Program-made: the position numbers and the translations under genes
Shown: in pieces, positions 24,582 through 33,018 of the stretch
How the letters are laid out: every line of letters begins with the position of its first letter
How positions within the stretch are numbered: position 1 is the stretch's first letter
Notes under the pieces: generated by a model
Told to the model about the DNA's origin: nothing
Databases searched by the model: none
The model's input: only the letters and a program-made list of their open reading frames with translations
Origin: CAZDHT01 sp964505325
GTDB taxonomy: Bacteria; Planctomycetota; PUPC01
Reading direction: 5' to 3'
DNA length: 36,795 bases
Assembly: GCA_964505325.1 (NCBI GenBank)
Contig: CAZDHT010000019.1
Location: forward strand, 1-36,795

Positions 24582-25938
24582 TGATGACGAGAACATGCGC
24601 TTCTTCCTGACGGAAGCCGTCACCAAACGCGGCTACGAGGCGGTGGCGGTCGGTGACGCGGAGTCCGCCGTGGAAACCGTCAAGAAGGGGGCGTTCGACC
24701 TCATCATTCTCGACGTCAAACTTCCCGGCATGAGCGGCATCGAGGCCATTCCCCTGCTCAAGGAGCACGACCCCGGGGCCGTGATCATCGTCATGACCGC
24801 GTTCGGCCGCAAGCCACACGCGCTCGAGGCGATGCGCGCCGGCGCCTACGACTTCTTCACCAAGCCGTTCAAGATCGACGAGATGAGCATCGTGATCAGC
24901 CGGGCGCTCGAGAAACGCCAGTTCCAGCGGGAGATCCGAAAGCTCGAGCAGAAGCTCCGGCGGCAGTTCGCCTTCGAGAACATCATCGGCAACAGCAGTG
25001 CCATGCAGCAGGTCTACGAGCTGATCCAGAAGGTGGTGCAGACCGACGTGACCGTCCTCATTTACGGCGAGAGCGGCACCGGCAAAGAGCTCATCGCGCA
25101 GGCCATCCATTACCATTCCGCACGGAAAGACAAGCCCTTCGTCAAGCTCAACTGCGTCGCGATCCCCGAGGGACTGCTGGAGAGCGAGCTGTTCGGCCAC
25201 GAAAAGGGCTCGTTCACCGGCGCCGTGCAGCGGAAGAGCGGCAAATTCGAGCTCGCCAACACCGGCACCATCTTTCTTGACGAAATCGGCGACATGAGCC
25301 TCACCACCCAGGCCAAAATCCTCCGCGTCCTCCAGGAAAAGGAATTCGAGCTGGTCGGCGGCACCGAAACCATCGGCATCGACGTCCGCGTCATCGCCGC
25401 CACGAACAAGGACCTCGCCAACGCCGTTCGTGAGAACCAGTTCCGAGAGGACCTGTATTTCCGGCTCAACGTCTTCTCCATCGTGGTGCCGCCACTGCGG
25501 GACCGGAAGGAAGACATCCCGCTGCTCGTCGACCACTTCCTGCGGCAGGCCAACGAGCAGATGACCCGCACCGTCACCGGCGTCTCCAAGGAAACCCTCG
25601 ACTTCCTGATGATGTACCACTGGCCCGGCAACGTCCGGGAGCTCGAAAACTGCGTCCACCGCGCCGTGGTGATGGCCGACGAAGACATCATCACGCCCAA
25701 GCACCTCCCCATAGCCATTCAGTCAATCGCCCAGAAGCCCAAGTACACCCTGCCCGACCAGATCGAATCCCTCGACCACACGCTCGACGACGTGGAGAGA
25801 CAGATCATCGTGGAGACCTTGCACAGCACCGGCGGCGTCCAGTCCAAAGCCGCCAGGCTTTTGGGCATATCCGAGCGTAGCCTCTGGCACCGCGTCAAGA
25901 AGCTCAGCATCAACGTCAGCAGCATCAAGGCCGGCTAG
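24556..25938 (+). CDS. NtrC-family sigma-54-dependent response regulator
   Basis: A 460-residue regulator. The receiver domain has Asp9/Asp10, phospho-acceptor Asp53 and Lys103. The AAA+ domain has Walker A GESGTGKE (171-178), Walker B TIFLDE (238-243) and the sigma-54 contact loop at 218-223, which reads GSFTGA instead of the usual GAFTGA. A Fis-type helix-turn-helix is near residues 420-455 (SKAARLLGISERSLWHRVKKL). It is expected to drive ATP-dependent opening of sigma-54 promoters after phosphorylation by the overlapping kinase. The ATG at 24556 lies within the kinase gene. No good -24/-12 site was found nearby, so its targets are probably elsewhere. Confidence 0.94.
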   Translation: MTEKVLIVDDDENMRFFLTEAVTKRGYEAVAVGDAESAVETVKKGAFDLIILDVKLPGMSGIEAIPLLKEHDPGAVIIVMTAFGRKPHALEAMRAGAYDFFTKPFKIDEMSIVISRALEKRQFQREIRKLEQKLRRQFAFENIIGNSSAMQQVYELIQKVVQTDVTVLIYGESGTGKELIAQAIHYHSARKDKPFVKLNCVAIPEGLLESELFGHEKGSFTGAVQRKSGKFELANTGTIFLDEIGDMSLTTQAKILRVLQEKEFELVGGTETIGIDVRVIAATNKDLANAVRENQFREDLYFRLNVFSIVVPPLRDRKEDIPLLVDHFLRQANEQMTRTVTGVSKETLDFLMMYHWPGNVRELENCVHRAVVMADEDIITPKHLPIAIQSIAQKPKYTLPDQIESLDHTLDDVERQIIVETLHSTGGVQSKAARLLGISERSLWHRVKKLSINVSSIKAG

Positions 25939-26019
25939 CTCGCCGACAAATCGACGGACAGGAATCCCCCGGCCATGCGTCTATGCGTCTGCGGCGCAAA
26001 GGCTTGTGCCTAAGCAAAC

Positions 26020-26048
26020 TTGAACTCGGCCCACGGAGCGGCTAGAAT
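26020..26048 (+). promoter_or_regulatory. sigma-70-type promoter for cimA
   Basis: TTGAAC (26020-26025), 17 bp, TAGAAT (26043-26048), 59 bp before the ATG at 26108. No leader peptide or T-box-like structure is apparent. Confidence 0.7.
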
Positions 26049-26107
26049 CGACGGGGTACTCGGTGGTGCCGTGCGCCGCCGGTGCCAGGGAACGGAGTGA
26101 GTGCGCC

Positions 26108-27700
26108 ATGACACACGTGTCGATCTACGACTGCACCCTGCGGGATGGGGCCCAGGGCGAGGGTATCGTTTTCTCGGCCGAGGACAAACTGCTCGTCGTC
26201 CAGCGCCTTGATGAGATGGGATTCGACTACGTCGAGGGCGGCTTTCCCGCTGCGACCAAGAAGGACGCCAAGTTCTTTCGGAAAGCCAAGGCGGTGCGCC
26301 TCAAACACGCCAGGCTGGCCGCGTTCGGGAGCACCCGCCGCCCGAGGCGGAAAGCGGAGGATGATCCCGGTCTCCGCAGCATGGTCGAGGCGGGCGTGCC
26401 CGTCGCCACGATCTTCGGCAAGAGCTCGGTTCTCCACGTCAGCAAGGTGCTCAAAACCAGCGAAGCCGAAAACCTGAGGATGATCGAGGATTCCTGCGCG
26501 TTTACCAAAGCCCAGGGCCTCGAAACGATTTGCGACGCAGAGCACTTCTTCGACGGGTACAAGCTCAACGCGGAATACGCCCTCCGGACGCTGGAAGCGG
26601 CACTCAACGGCGGCGCCGACATCCTGGTGCTGTGCGACACCAACGGAGGATGTCTGCCCGGCGAGATCACGGATATGGTGGATGTCGTCCGCGCCCGATT
26701 TGACGCCCCGCTGGGCATCCATACGCACAACGACGCGGGGATGGCCGCCGCGACCTCGCTGGTCGCCGTCGAACACGGCTGCTGCCACGTGCAAGGCACC
26801 ATCAACGGGTACGGGGAACGGTGCGGCAACGCCGACCTGTGCTCCATCATTCCTGGGCTCGAACTGAAGCTGCACGTCCACGCCATCGGCAAGCGGAAAC
26901 TCACCAAGCTGCGGGATCTCTCGCGCTACGTCAGCGAGCTGGCAAACCTGGCACATCCCAGGAACCTGCCCTACGTGGGCGACAGCGCGTTCGCCCATAA
27001 AGGCGGAATGCACATCGACGGGGTGCTCAAGGAGCCCATGTCCTTCGAGCACATCGCGCCGGAGTCCGTGGGGAATCGCCGGCGCCTGTTAATCTCCGAG
27101 CAGGCCGGCCGCGCCTCCATGCTCGACCGCGCGTCGAAGTATCGGAGCCGGCTGAGCAAGGATTCGCCCGAAATCAACAAGCTGACCGATGAGCTGGTGG
27201 ACCTGGAGAGCAAGGGATACCAGTACGAGGGAGCCGAGGGCTCGTTCGAACTGCTGATGAGAAAGACGTTCGGCGGCAGAAAAGAGCTTTTCCATGACTG
27301 CGGATTCCGCATCATCTCGGAGCGGCGCGAGGGCGGCGAGATCACGTCCGAGGCCACCATCAAGGTCAGGCTGGGAGACCGCGAAGTTCACACCGCCGCC
27401 GAAGGCAAGGGCCCCGTCGGCGCTCTCGACAACGCCCTCCGGAAGGCCCTGTCGGAGTTCTACCCGGACATCAAGAGCATCGTCCTGACCGACTACAAGG
27501 TGCGCGTGCTGGACAGCTCCTACGGGACGGCAAGCGACGTGCGGGTGCTGATCGAGTCGAGCGACGGCCGGCAGAAGTGGGGCACTGTCGGCGTCTCGCA
27601 CAACATCCTCGAGGCAAGCTATCAGGCTCTGCTCGACGCCATCGAGTACGGGCTCATCCACGCCGGACAGAAACGGAGGAAGAAGCCCCCCCAATCCTGA
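26108..27700 (+). CDS. cimA: (R)-citramalate synthase
   Basis: A 530-residue DRE-TIM metallolyase. It opens with VSIYDCTLRDGAQGEGIVFS, has the metal-binding HTHND motif in APLGIHTHNDAGMAAATS, NGYGERCGNADL, and the helper AFAHKGGMHIDGV. The C-terminal 150 residues form a LeuA-type allosteric dimer domain. The length and spacing are those of the long CimA clade that condenses pyruvate and acetyl-CoA to citramalate, the threonine-independent entry to isoleucine, rather than classical LeuA. Feedback by isoleucine through the C-terminal domain is expected for the family. The start is the ATG at 26108; an upstream in-frame stretch from 26063 is unlikely. LeuD (8585-9082) could serve the next step. 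Confidence 0.92.
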   Translation: MTHVSIYDCTLRDGAQGEGIVFSAEDKLLVVQRLDEMGFDYVEGGFPAATKKDAKFFRKAKAVRLKHARLAAFGSTRRPRRKAEDDPGLRSMVEAGVPVATIFGKSSVLHVSKVLKTSEAENLRMIEDSCAFTKAQGLETICDAEHFFDGYKLNAEYALRTLEAALNGGADILVLCDTNGGCLPGEITDMVDVVRARFDAPLGIHTHNDAGMAAATSLVAVEHGCCHVQGTINGYGERCGNADLCSIIPGLELKLHVHAIGKRKLTKLRDLSRYVSELANLAHPRNLPYVGDSAFAHKGGMHIDGVLKEPMSFEHIAPESVGNRRRLLISEQAGRASMLDRASKYRSRLSKDSPEINKLTDELVDLESKGYQYEGAEGSFELLMRKTFGGRKELFHDCGFRIISERREGGEITSEATIKVRLGDREVHTAAEGKGPVGALDNALRKALSEFYPDIKSIVLTDYKVRVLDSSYGTASDVRVLIESSDGRQKWGTVGVSHNILEASYQALLDAIEYGLIHAGQKRRKKPPQS

Positions 27701-28044
27701 CAGCAAGTGGGCCAGTGACGCGGCGCGCCAGCGCAATGCAGCGCAACGCAACGGATCGGTTGCTGCGAAGCGACATGTGTTTTTTTTCACACAGCAACAG
27801 CGGCCAATGTTGTCTACAGGCCACATGAAAACGGCGGCCGGGCACGGCCTCGTTCAGCACGTCGGGGCGTCAACTCCAGAAGTCCCAAAGGCACAACGAC
27901 TTATGAGGTGGGCGAAATTGCCCGCGCTTGTCCTACTGTGATGGCACAGAAATTGCTGTGGACTAGGGTGCCCGGTGAAAGCGCGAAGCAGCGGGATTTG
28001 GGAGGGTTTTCGGATGAGAGGAATCCGTGCGCGGAGGAGGTCTG
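27701..28044. other. 344-bp gap between cimA and the PilZ gene
   Basis: No gene is seen. It contains a hairpin with a T8 run (27759-27798). No promoter with good boxes was found before the PilZ gene. Confidence 0.5.
27759..27798 (+). terminator. possible terminator-like hairpin with T8 loop after cimA
   Basis: GTTGCTG (27759-27765) pairs with CAGCAAC (27792-27798), and TGTG-TTTTTTTT-CACA forms an inner stem-loop on the same right arm. The T run is in the loop rather than after the stem, so this is not a standard intrinsic terminator. Confidence 0.3.
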
Positions 28045-28458
28045 ATGGCATCTCGTGGAACTGACAAGCGGCGAGACAAGAGGCTCGAACTCACGCTGCC
28101 TGTAAAGTTCTCCGTGAAGCCAGAGGATAACCTGGCAGCGCTCGACGGCGTGACACACAACGTGAGCTCCGGCGGGCTGTACTTCGAGGCACCCGCAGGG
28201 CAGGTAACGCCTGCCGACCCGTTATGGGTTCGGCTCGGTGTGCCAGCGCGCCAGGGCGAAGACAAGCCGAACTTGACGCTTGTCGGCTCAGGCATCGTCC
28301 GTCGGGTCGAGCAACTGCATCCGGACCGCGTGGTGGGCTCGTGGCCCGAAGTCCATCTGGAACAAGGGATTTACGGTATAGCGCTACAGTTCCAGCAGCG
28401 CCCCACGATCCAGCTTCAGTCCTTCGAAGGGCTGCTCTGGGAAGACGAAGAGCGCTAG
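28045..28458 (+). CDS. PilZ-domain-like protein
   Basis: A 137-residue soluble protein. The pattern of a basic RRDKRLEL start, a beta strand LPVKFSV, and THNVSSGGLYFEA matches the PilZ c-di-GMP signature (RxxxR, then D/NxSxxG). The binding residues are therefore plausibly present, with Asn in the first position of the second motif. A very strong GGAGGAGG precedes the ATG at 28045. The following gene on the same strand, after 457 bp, is an exopolysaccharide-type sugar transferase, which fits c-di-GMP control of surface polysaccharide, but they are not an evident operon. The partner or output is unknown. Confidence 0.75.
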   Translation: MASRGTDKRRDKRLELTLPVKFSVKPEDNLAALDGVTHNVSSGGLYFEAPAGQVTPADPLWVRLGVPARQGEDKPNLTLVGSGIVRRVEQLHPDRVVGSWPEVHLEQGIYGIALQFQQRPTIQLQSFEGLLWEDEER

Positions 28459-28915
28459 GCCGACGAGCAGGAACTGCGGAGCTGAGGGAGCGTCCCGAGG
28501 GGCGGCGGCTGTGCCTCGGCTCAGCCGGACGCTGCTTGGAACAGGCGCCTTGGCTGAACTCCCGACTTGACGGACCAGCTCGGCTGATGGCAAGCAGCGC
28601 GTGTCGCCAGAATACCACATCGTCGCATCGCGTGTTTACGCAGAGCGACATGGCGTAACCACAAGCGAGCCAAGCGCTTACCCCTGCCTTGGCCATCCGG
28701 TCCCGGCTGGGCGTTGCGTTTTCGCAACACCAGCGCCCTGCGGGGCCATCTCCCAGGCACCCCTTGCCCGAAAAACTTCTGCCGTAACTCCCTGAACTCC
28801 AACCGGTTATGCGCCCGCCTCCCATCCTGCGATCTTTTCTCTCCTGGCAGGCATACATTTTGCAGTGTTTCCAGTGGATTGACAGCCGGACGTTGCTAAG
28901 GGAAAGGAAACCCAA
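28459..28915. other. 457-bp gap before the sugar transferase gene
   Basis: No supported gene. It includes a perfect small hairpin GTTGCG-TTTT-CGCAAC (28713-28728) in a C- and G-rich context, and a TTGACA at 28881 with no matching -10 box. The length suggests a long leader or upstream regulation; no known riboswitch consensus was recognised. Confidence 0.5.
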
Positions 28916-29572
28916 ATGCCAGAGCCGATCACAATGGCAGTGATGGGCGGAGGACTCACGGGGCTGACGCTCCGCTTTGCCCGCCGCGGCTTCCGAGAGA
29001 TCAAGCGAGCCCTCGACATTCTCGGGGCTTCCCTCTTGCTGATCATCCTGGGCCCGGTCACGCTCTTCTTTGCCGCGCTCACCAAGTTGACCAGCAAGGG
29101 CACCGCATTCTTCAGGCAGGTCCGCGTCGGCGAGGGCGGAAAGCTGTTCCAAATCATCAAGCTCCGTACCATGCGCTTCGGCGCCGAAAAGGCAACCGGC
29201 CCCGTCTGGGCCAGGAAGCGCGACAGCCGCATCACCAGGCTCGGCAGCTTCCTCCGCAAGACCCACATCGACGAGTTCCCCCAACTCATCAACGTGCTCC
29301 GCGGCGAGATGAGCCTGATCGGACCCAGGCCTGAAAGACCGTTCTTCGTCAACCGGTTCCGCCGGGAGATCCCGAACTACGAGCAGCGCCTCGCGGTGAA
29401 GCCCGGCATCACCGGCCTCGCCCAGGTCCGCTACAAGTACGACGAGAACCTGATCGACGTCAGAAACAAGCTCACGTACGATCTGGTTTACGTCAAGAGA
29501 ATGTCGTGGCTGATGGACGCCCGGATCCTCCTGTGGACGTTCGGCACCGTCAGCGGCCGCAACGCCAACTGA
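28916..29572 (+). CDS. bacterial sugar transferase (undecaprenyl-phosphate glycosyl-1-phosphate transferase)
   Basis: A 218-residue protein with one N-terminal hydrophobic re-entrant helix (ILGASLLLIILGPVTLFFAAL, about 38-58). The conserved core follows: FFRQVRVGEGGKLFQIIKLRTM, LRKTHIDEFPQLINVLRGEMSLIGPRP with the catalytic Asp-Glu, and VKPGITGLAQV. It belongs to the small monotopic PglC-like phosphoglycosyl transferases that load the first sugar onto polyprenyl phosphate, starting exopolysaccharide, O-antigen or glycoprotein glycans. No other glycan genes are close, which is unusual since these normally sit in clusters. An upstream PilZ gene hints at c-di-GMP-linked control. Confidence 0.93.
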   Translation: MPEPITMAVMGGGLTGLTLRFARRGFREIKRALDILGASLLLIILGPVTLFFAALTKLTSKGTAFFRQVRVGEGGKLFQIIKLRTMRFGAEKATGPVWARKRDSRITRLGSFLRKTHIDEFPQLINVLRGEMSLIGPRPERPFFVNRFRREIPNYEQRLAVKPGITGLAQVRYKYDENLIDVRNKLTYDLVYVKRMSWLMDARILLWTFGTVSGRNAN

Positions 29573-29686
29573 CGGCGGCATCCCCGTCGCTCCTCCATCC
29601 TCGATAGCCCCCGCGCGCAACCTCGCACGACTGCTCCCGCGCCGCCGAAGCCGGCACCGGTTCGCGCCGCCGCGCACAAATAAAGC

Positions 29687-29715
29687 TTGCGGCGGTTGAG
29701 CGGCGTTGCTAGCAT
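29687..29715 (+). promoter_or_regulatory. possible promoter for the M48 protease operon
   Basis: TTGCGG (29687-29692), 17 bp, TAGCAT (29710-29715), with an AT-rich AAATAAAG just upstream. It is 78 bp before the ATG at 29794. Confidence 0.45.
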
Positions 29716-29793
29716 GTTTCGGGTTTACTTCAAGATCGATGCACGAGCCCGCAGCCCTGTTCCAGGACTGCGGCATTTTCTTGAGCCCCCCTG

Positions 29794-30975
29794 ATGTCCG
29801 ACAGCCAACGTGGCGAACGTGTCAAGCTCGTCGAACGTACCGTCAAGGAGGTCAAGCGCTACGCGCGTCGGCGCTACCTCCTCTTCTTCGCGCACCTCGC
29901 GGTCGGCGTCGCGTTTCTGGCGGCCATGATCGCTGGCGGCTCGTCGGCCTTCGCGGACCGTGCCCGCGAGATCGCCGGCCCCAACGCCTTTCTCGGGGCC
30001 GTCTTTTTCTACTTCGCCGGCTTCTCGCTCGCGTACCTGCTCGTCTCGCTGCCGCTGTCCTTCTACGGCGGATACGTGCTCGAGCATCAGTTCGGGCTGT
30101 CGACGCAGGCCCTGGACCGTTGGGCAAAGCGCCGCCTCAAGAAATGGCTGCTGTCGTTCGTCATCGCGGCCCCACTCGTGCTCGCCTTCTACGCGATGCT
30201 CCGCCAATGGCCCCAGACCTGGTGGCTGCCGGCGTCGCTCGTGTGGATCCTGTTCACCTACGTCCTCACGAAGTTCGCGCCCCGGATTCTGATCCCCATC
30301 TTCTACAAGCTCGAACCGATCGCCGACGAGGAGCTTGCGTCGAAGCTCCGCGGCCTGGCGGCAACGGCGGGAATCCGGCTGCGCGGCGCGTTCCGCATCG
30401 GCCTCTCACGCGAGACGAAGAAAGCAAACGCCGCGGTGGTCGGGCTCGGCTCGACGCGGCGGGTGGTTCTGGGCGACACCCTCCTCGCAGAATTCACCCA
30501 CGACGAGATCATTGCGGTGTTCGCACATGAGCTCGGCCACGTCGTGCACCGGCACGTGATCAAGGGCCTCGTCCTGGCCGGCGCCTTGTGCGTGGCCAGC
30601 CTGTACGCCGGCAGCCTGGTGCTGCACCGAGCGGCCGCCGCACTGGGCATCGAGCCCGTCACCAGGTCCGTCGCCAGCCGTGTGGCCAACCCCGAGACGT
30701 TTCCCATACTGGTCGCGGTCCTGGCGGGGATTCAGTTGTTGGTCATGCCGTTCGAGAAGTGGTACAGCCGCCGGCGCGAAGTGCAGAGCGACGAGTACGC
30801 GCTGCGCAGCACCGGCGCACGCGAGCCGTTCATATCGGCCATGAAGAAGCTCGGCGCAATGAACCTGGCCGACGTCCGTCCGAACAAGCTGGCCGAGATT
30901 TTCCTGTTCAGTCATCCGCCGATCTGGAAGCGGATCCGGTTTGCGCGGACCCTGGACCTGGGACCCGACACTTGA
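29794..30975 (+). CDS. M48 family (Ste24/HtpX-like) membrane metalloprotease
   Basis: A 393-residue membrane protein with four to five hydrophobic segments (about 28-50, 67-90, 112-130, 140-160, 255-275) and the zinc motif HELGH at 245-249, followed by the third-ligand region RREVQSDEYAL. This is the Ste24-like organisation, with an N-terminal membrane half followed by the catalytic domain. Relatives degrade or trim misfolded membrane proteins. The ribosome-binding site is weak. Its stop overlaps the TTG start of the next gene as TTGA, so the two are probably translated together, which points to a functional link with the HEAT protein. Confidence 0.9.
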   Translation: MSDSQRGERVKLVERTVKEVKRYARRRYLLFFAHLAVGVAFLAAMIAGGSSAFADRAREIAGPNAFLGAVFFYFAGFSLAYLLVSLPLSFYGGYVLEHQFGLSTQALDRWAKRRLKKWLLSFVIAAPLVLAFYAMLRQWPQTWWLPASLVWILFTYVLTKFAPRILIPIFYKLEPIADEELASKLRGLAATAGIRLRGAFRIGLSRETKKANAAVVGLGSTRRVVLGDTLLAEFTHDEIIAVFAHELGHVVHRHVIKGLVLAGALCVASLYAGSLVLHRAAAALGIEPVTRSVASRVANPETFPILVAVLAGIQLLVMPFEKWYSRRREVQSDEYALRSTGAREPFISAMKKLGAMNLADVRPNKLAEIFLFSHPPIWKRIRFARTLDLGPDT

Positions 30976-31775
30976 ATCTGATCTGCCGCAATATCAAGGT
31001 GCTGCTTCATCCGCGGCGCTACCGGGCGGAGCTGGCGGAGGCGCAGCGCATGCTGCGGTCGGTCACCGAGGCGACGAACGGCGTCGTGCAGCGCGTCCGG
31101 AGATTCCTCGAGAGCGACTCGTGGGAGGTCCGCAACTGTGCGGTGAAGATCATCGCCCGCACATCCTGCGAAGAGCTGTACGACACGCTCGTGGTCAAGC
31201 TGGTCGAACGCGACGAAGCCGGGATCGTCCGGCGGAACTGTGCGGAGATGCTGCCGACGGTCGGCCTGCGGACTCCGGAGGCCGTCGCCGCGCTGTGCCA
31301 GGCACTTGGCGACTGGTACTGGGAGGTGCGGGCGGAGGCCGCACGGGCGCTCGCCCTGCTGTGCGAGGAATCATCCGAGCTGGAACACAAGCTGCTTGAC
31401 GCGCTGGCCGAGGAAGAGAACATCGAGGTGCGGGCATCGATCGCCCAGGCGCTCGGCCGAATCGCCGTGGGTCAATCGGGATTCGACGCACTTGCGGCCC
31501 TGGCCTCCGAAGGGCCCTGGCTGGTGCGTCACCAGGCCGCCATCGCCGTGCTGGAAATGGGGGCGCGCCGGATGGACCTGGACGAAGCCGCAGCGGACCT
31601 CATCCGCCGGCTTGATCTCCTGGCCGAGGGGGCCGCCACCAAATCGGTGTTCAGGCAGAGCATTCTGGAGCTGGCTGATCTGACGGCGAGAGGCCGGCCG
31701 TTTCCGTCTCCCGAGTCGCTCAGACGTCGATACTTCCACCTCAAACAAGGATGGCTGAGAAGGACCGCCCCATGA
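30972..31775 (+). CDS. HEAT-repeat protein coupled to the M48 protease
   Basis: A 267-residue soluble protein. I chose the TTG at 30972 because it overlaps the protease stop (TTGA) and yields a sensible N-terminus, LNLICRNIKVLLHPRRYR. The frame is open further upstream only as a shadow of the protease gene. From about residue 35 it is built of helical pairs of HEAT type, such as LESDSWEVRNCAVKIIAR, ALGDWYWEVRAEAARALALL and EENIEVRASIAQALGRIA, at about 30-37-residue spacing. It has no catalytic motif and no signal peptide; it is probably a scaffold or adaptor. It is followed 57 bp later by mraY. Confidence 0.8.
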   Translation: MNLICRNIKVLLHPRRYRAELAEAQRMLRSVTEATNGVVQRVRRFLESDSWEVRNCAVKIIARTSCEELYDTLVVKLVERDEAGIVRRNCAEMLPTVGLRTPEAVAALCQALGDWYWEVRAEAARALALLCEESSELEHKLLDALAEEENIEVRASIAQALGRIAVGQSGFDALAALASEGPWLVRHQAAIAVLEMGARRMDLDEAAADLIRRLDLLAEGAATKSVFRQSILELADLTARGRPFPSPESLRRRYFHLKQGWLRRTAP

Positions 31776-31832
31776 CGGACGTTCCATAGCGTCGGGGCCG
31801 CCCGGCGGCGCACAAACGACAGACAGGCAGCG

Positions 31833-32978
31833 ATGTTCTACCTCCTATACAAATGGTTTCACGATCCGGACACCATCCTGCGGTTCCTGCGGCTGTTCCG
31901 GTACCAGCCGTTCCGTGCGATGTGCGCCGCGGCCACGGGCTTTCTGTTCGTCTTCGCCCTGATGCCCTGGTTCATCCGGCTGATGCGGCGCAAAGGTGTC
32001 CGCGAGCAGGCCCGCCATTACAGCCAACTCGACTCGGGCCGCAAGTCGGCCGTCCCCACGATGGGCGGCCTGGTGCTCATCGCCGCGACGGTTGTCTCGG
32101 CCGGGCTGTGGTGCGACCCGACCAACACGTTCGTCCTCATCGCACTGGCGATCGGGCTGGGCGGCGGGCTGCTGGGGCTCGGCGACGACCTGGCCAAGTT
32201 TCGGCACCAGGGCAGCGACCGAGGTCTGTCCCGCAAGACCAAATATGCGGCGCAGATTGCCCTCGGCTTCCTGCTGGGCGTCGCACTGCTCAGCGAAACT
32301 GTCTCGCCCATCGCGTTCGAGGACGTTCGCGGGTCAATCTACCTCCCGTTCATCAAATGGGGCCTTTACATCGGCTGGGCCGGCATCCCTCTGATCGTGC
32401 TGTTCGTGATCGTGTCGACGAACTCCGTGAACTTGACCGACGGCATGGACGGCCTGGCGACTGTCCCGGCGATGCTCGTGTTCCTGGTCCTCGCTGTTTT
32501 CGCGTACATCATCGGACACCCTGCCCACGCACCGTTCCTCCAGTTCTTCCCCCGCATCGACCACTTGGGATACGAGGTGAACCAGCACCTCGCCGGCGCC
32601 GGCGAGCTGGCCGTGCTGTGTTGCGCCGGCGCCGGAGCGTGCGCCGGGTTTCTCTGGTACAATGCGTTCCCCGCAACGGTGATGATGGGCGACACCGGCG
32701 CACTCGCGTTGGGGGCGCTCCTCGGGTCGATCGCCGTGCTGATCCGCCAGGAAGGCATCTTCATCATCGCCGGCGGCGTGTTTATCATCGAGATTGCATC
32801 CGCCTTCATTCAGGATTATATTGGCTTGAAGTTGCTGGGCCGGCGCGTCTTGTTTCGGGCGCCGTTCCATTCGTCGCTGCTTCATCGCGGCATCAGCGAG
32901 AGCAAGGTGACGGTGCGATTGTGGATTCTCTCCGCCGCGTTCGCCGTCATCGCGCTCGCGATGCTCAAGCTGCGGTGA
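31833..32978 (+). CDS. mraY: phospho-N-acetylmuramoyl-pentapeptide transferase
   Basis: A 381-residue polytopic membrane enzyme that makes lipid I from UDP-MurNAc-pentapeptide and undecaprenyl phosphate. The signature VPTMGGLV, the catalytic DD in GLGDDLAK (118-119), the NLTDGMDGLA loop (200-209) and GDTGALALGALLG are all present. About 20 residues longer than E. coli MraY, mostly at the N-terminus. In most bacteria mraY sits between murF and murD in the division and cell-wall cluster; here it stands apart, after a protease and HEAT protein. It indicates that the host makes peptidoglycan. Confidence 0.96.
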   Translation: MFYLLYKWFHDPDTILRFLRLFRYQPFRAMCAAATGFLFVFALMPWFIRLMRRKGVREQARHYSQLDSGRKSAVPTMGGLVLIAATVVSAGLWCDPTNTFVLIALAIGLGGGLLGLGDDLAKFRHQGSDRGLSRKTKYAAQIALGFLLGVALLSETVSPIAFEDVRGSIYLPFIKWGLYIGWAGIPLIVLFVIVSTNSVNLTDGMDGLATVPAMLVFLVLAVFAYIIGHPAHAPFLQFFPRIDHLGYEVNQHLAGAGELAVLCCAGAGACAGFLWYNAFPATVMMGDTGALALGALLGSIAVLIRQEGIFIIAGGVFIIEIASAFIQDYIGLKLLGRRVLFRAPFHSSLLHRGISESKVTVRLWILSAAFAVIALAMLKLR

Positions 32979-33018
32979 GAACGAGTTCAGAATCTGGAGT
33001 CGAAACCGGAGGTCTCGC

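Noticed and set aside
28700..28760. possible c-di-GMP riboswitch near the PilZ gene
   Set aside because: Only a simple GTTGCG-TTTT-CGCAAC hairpin; none of the conserved GEMM core words are present.
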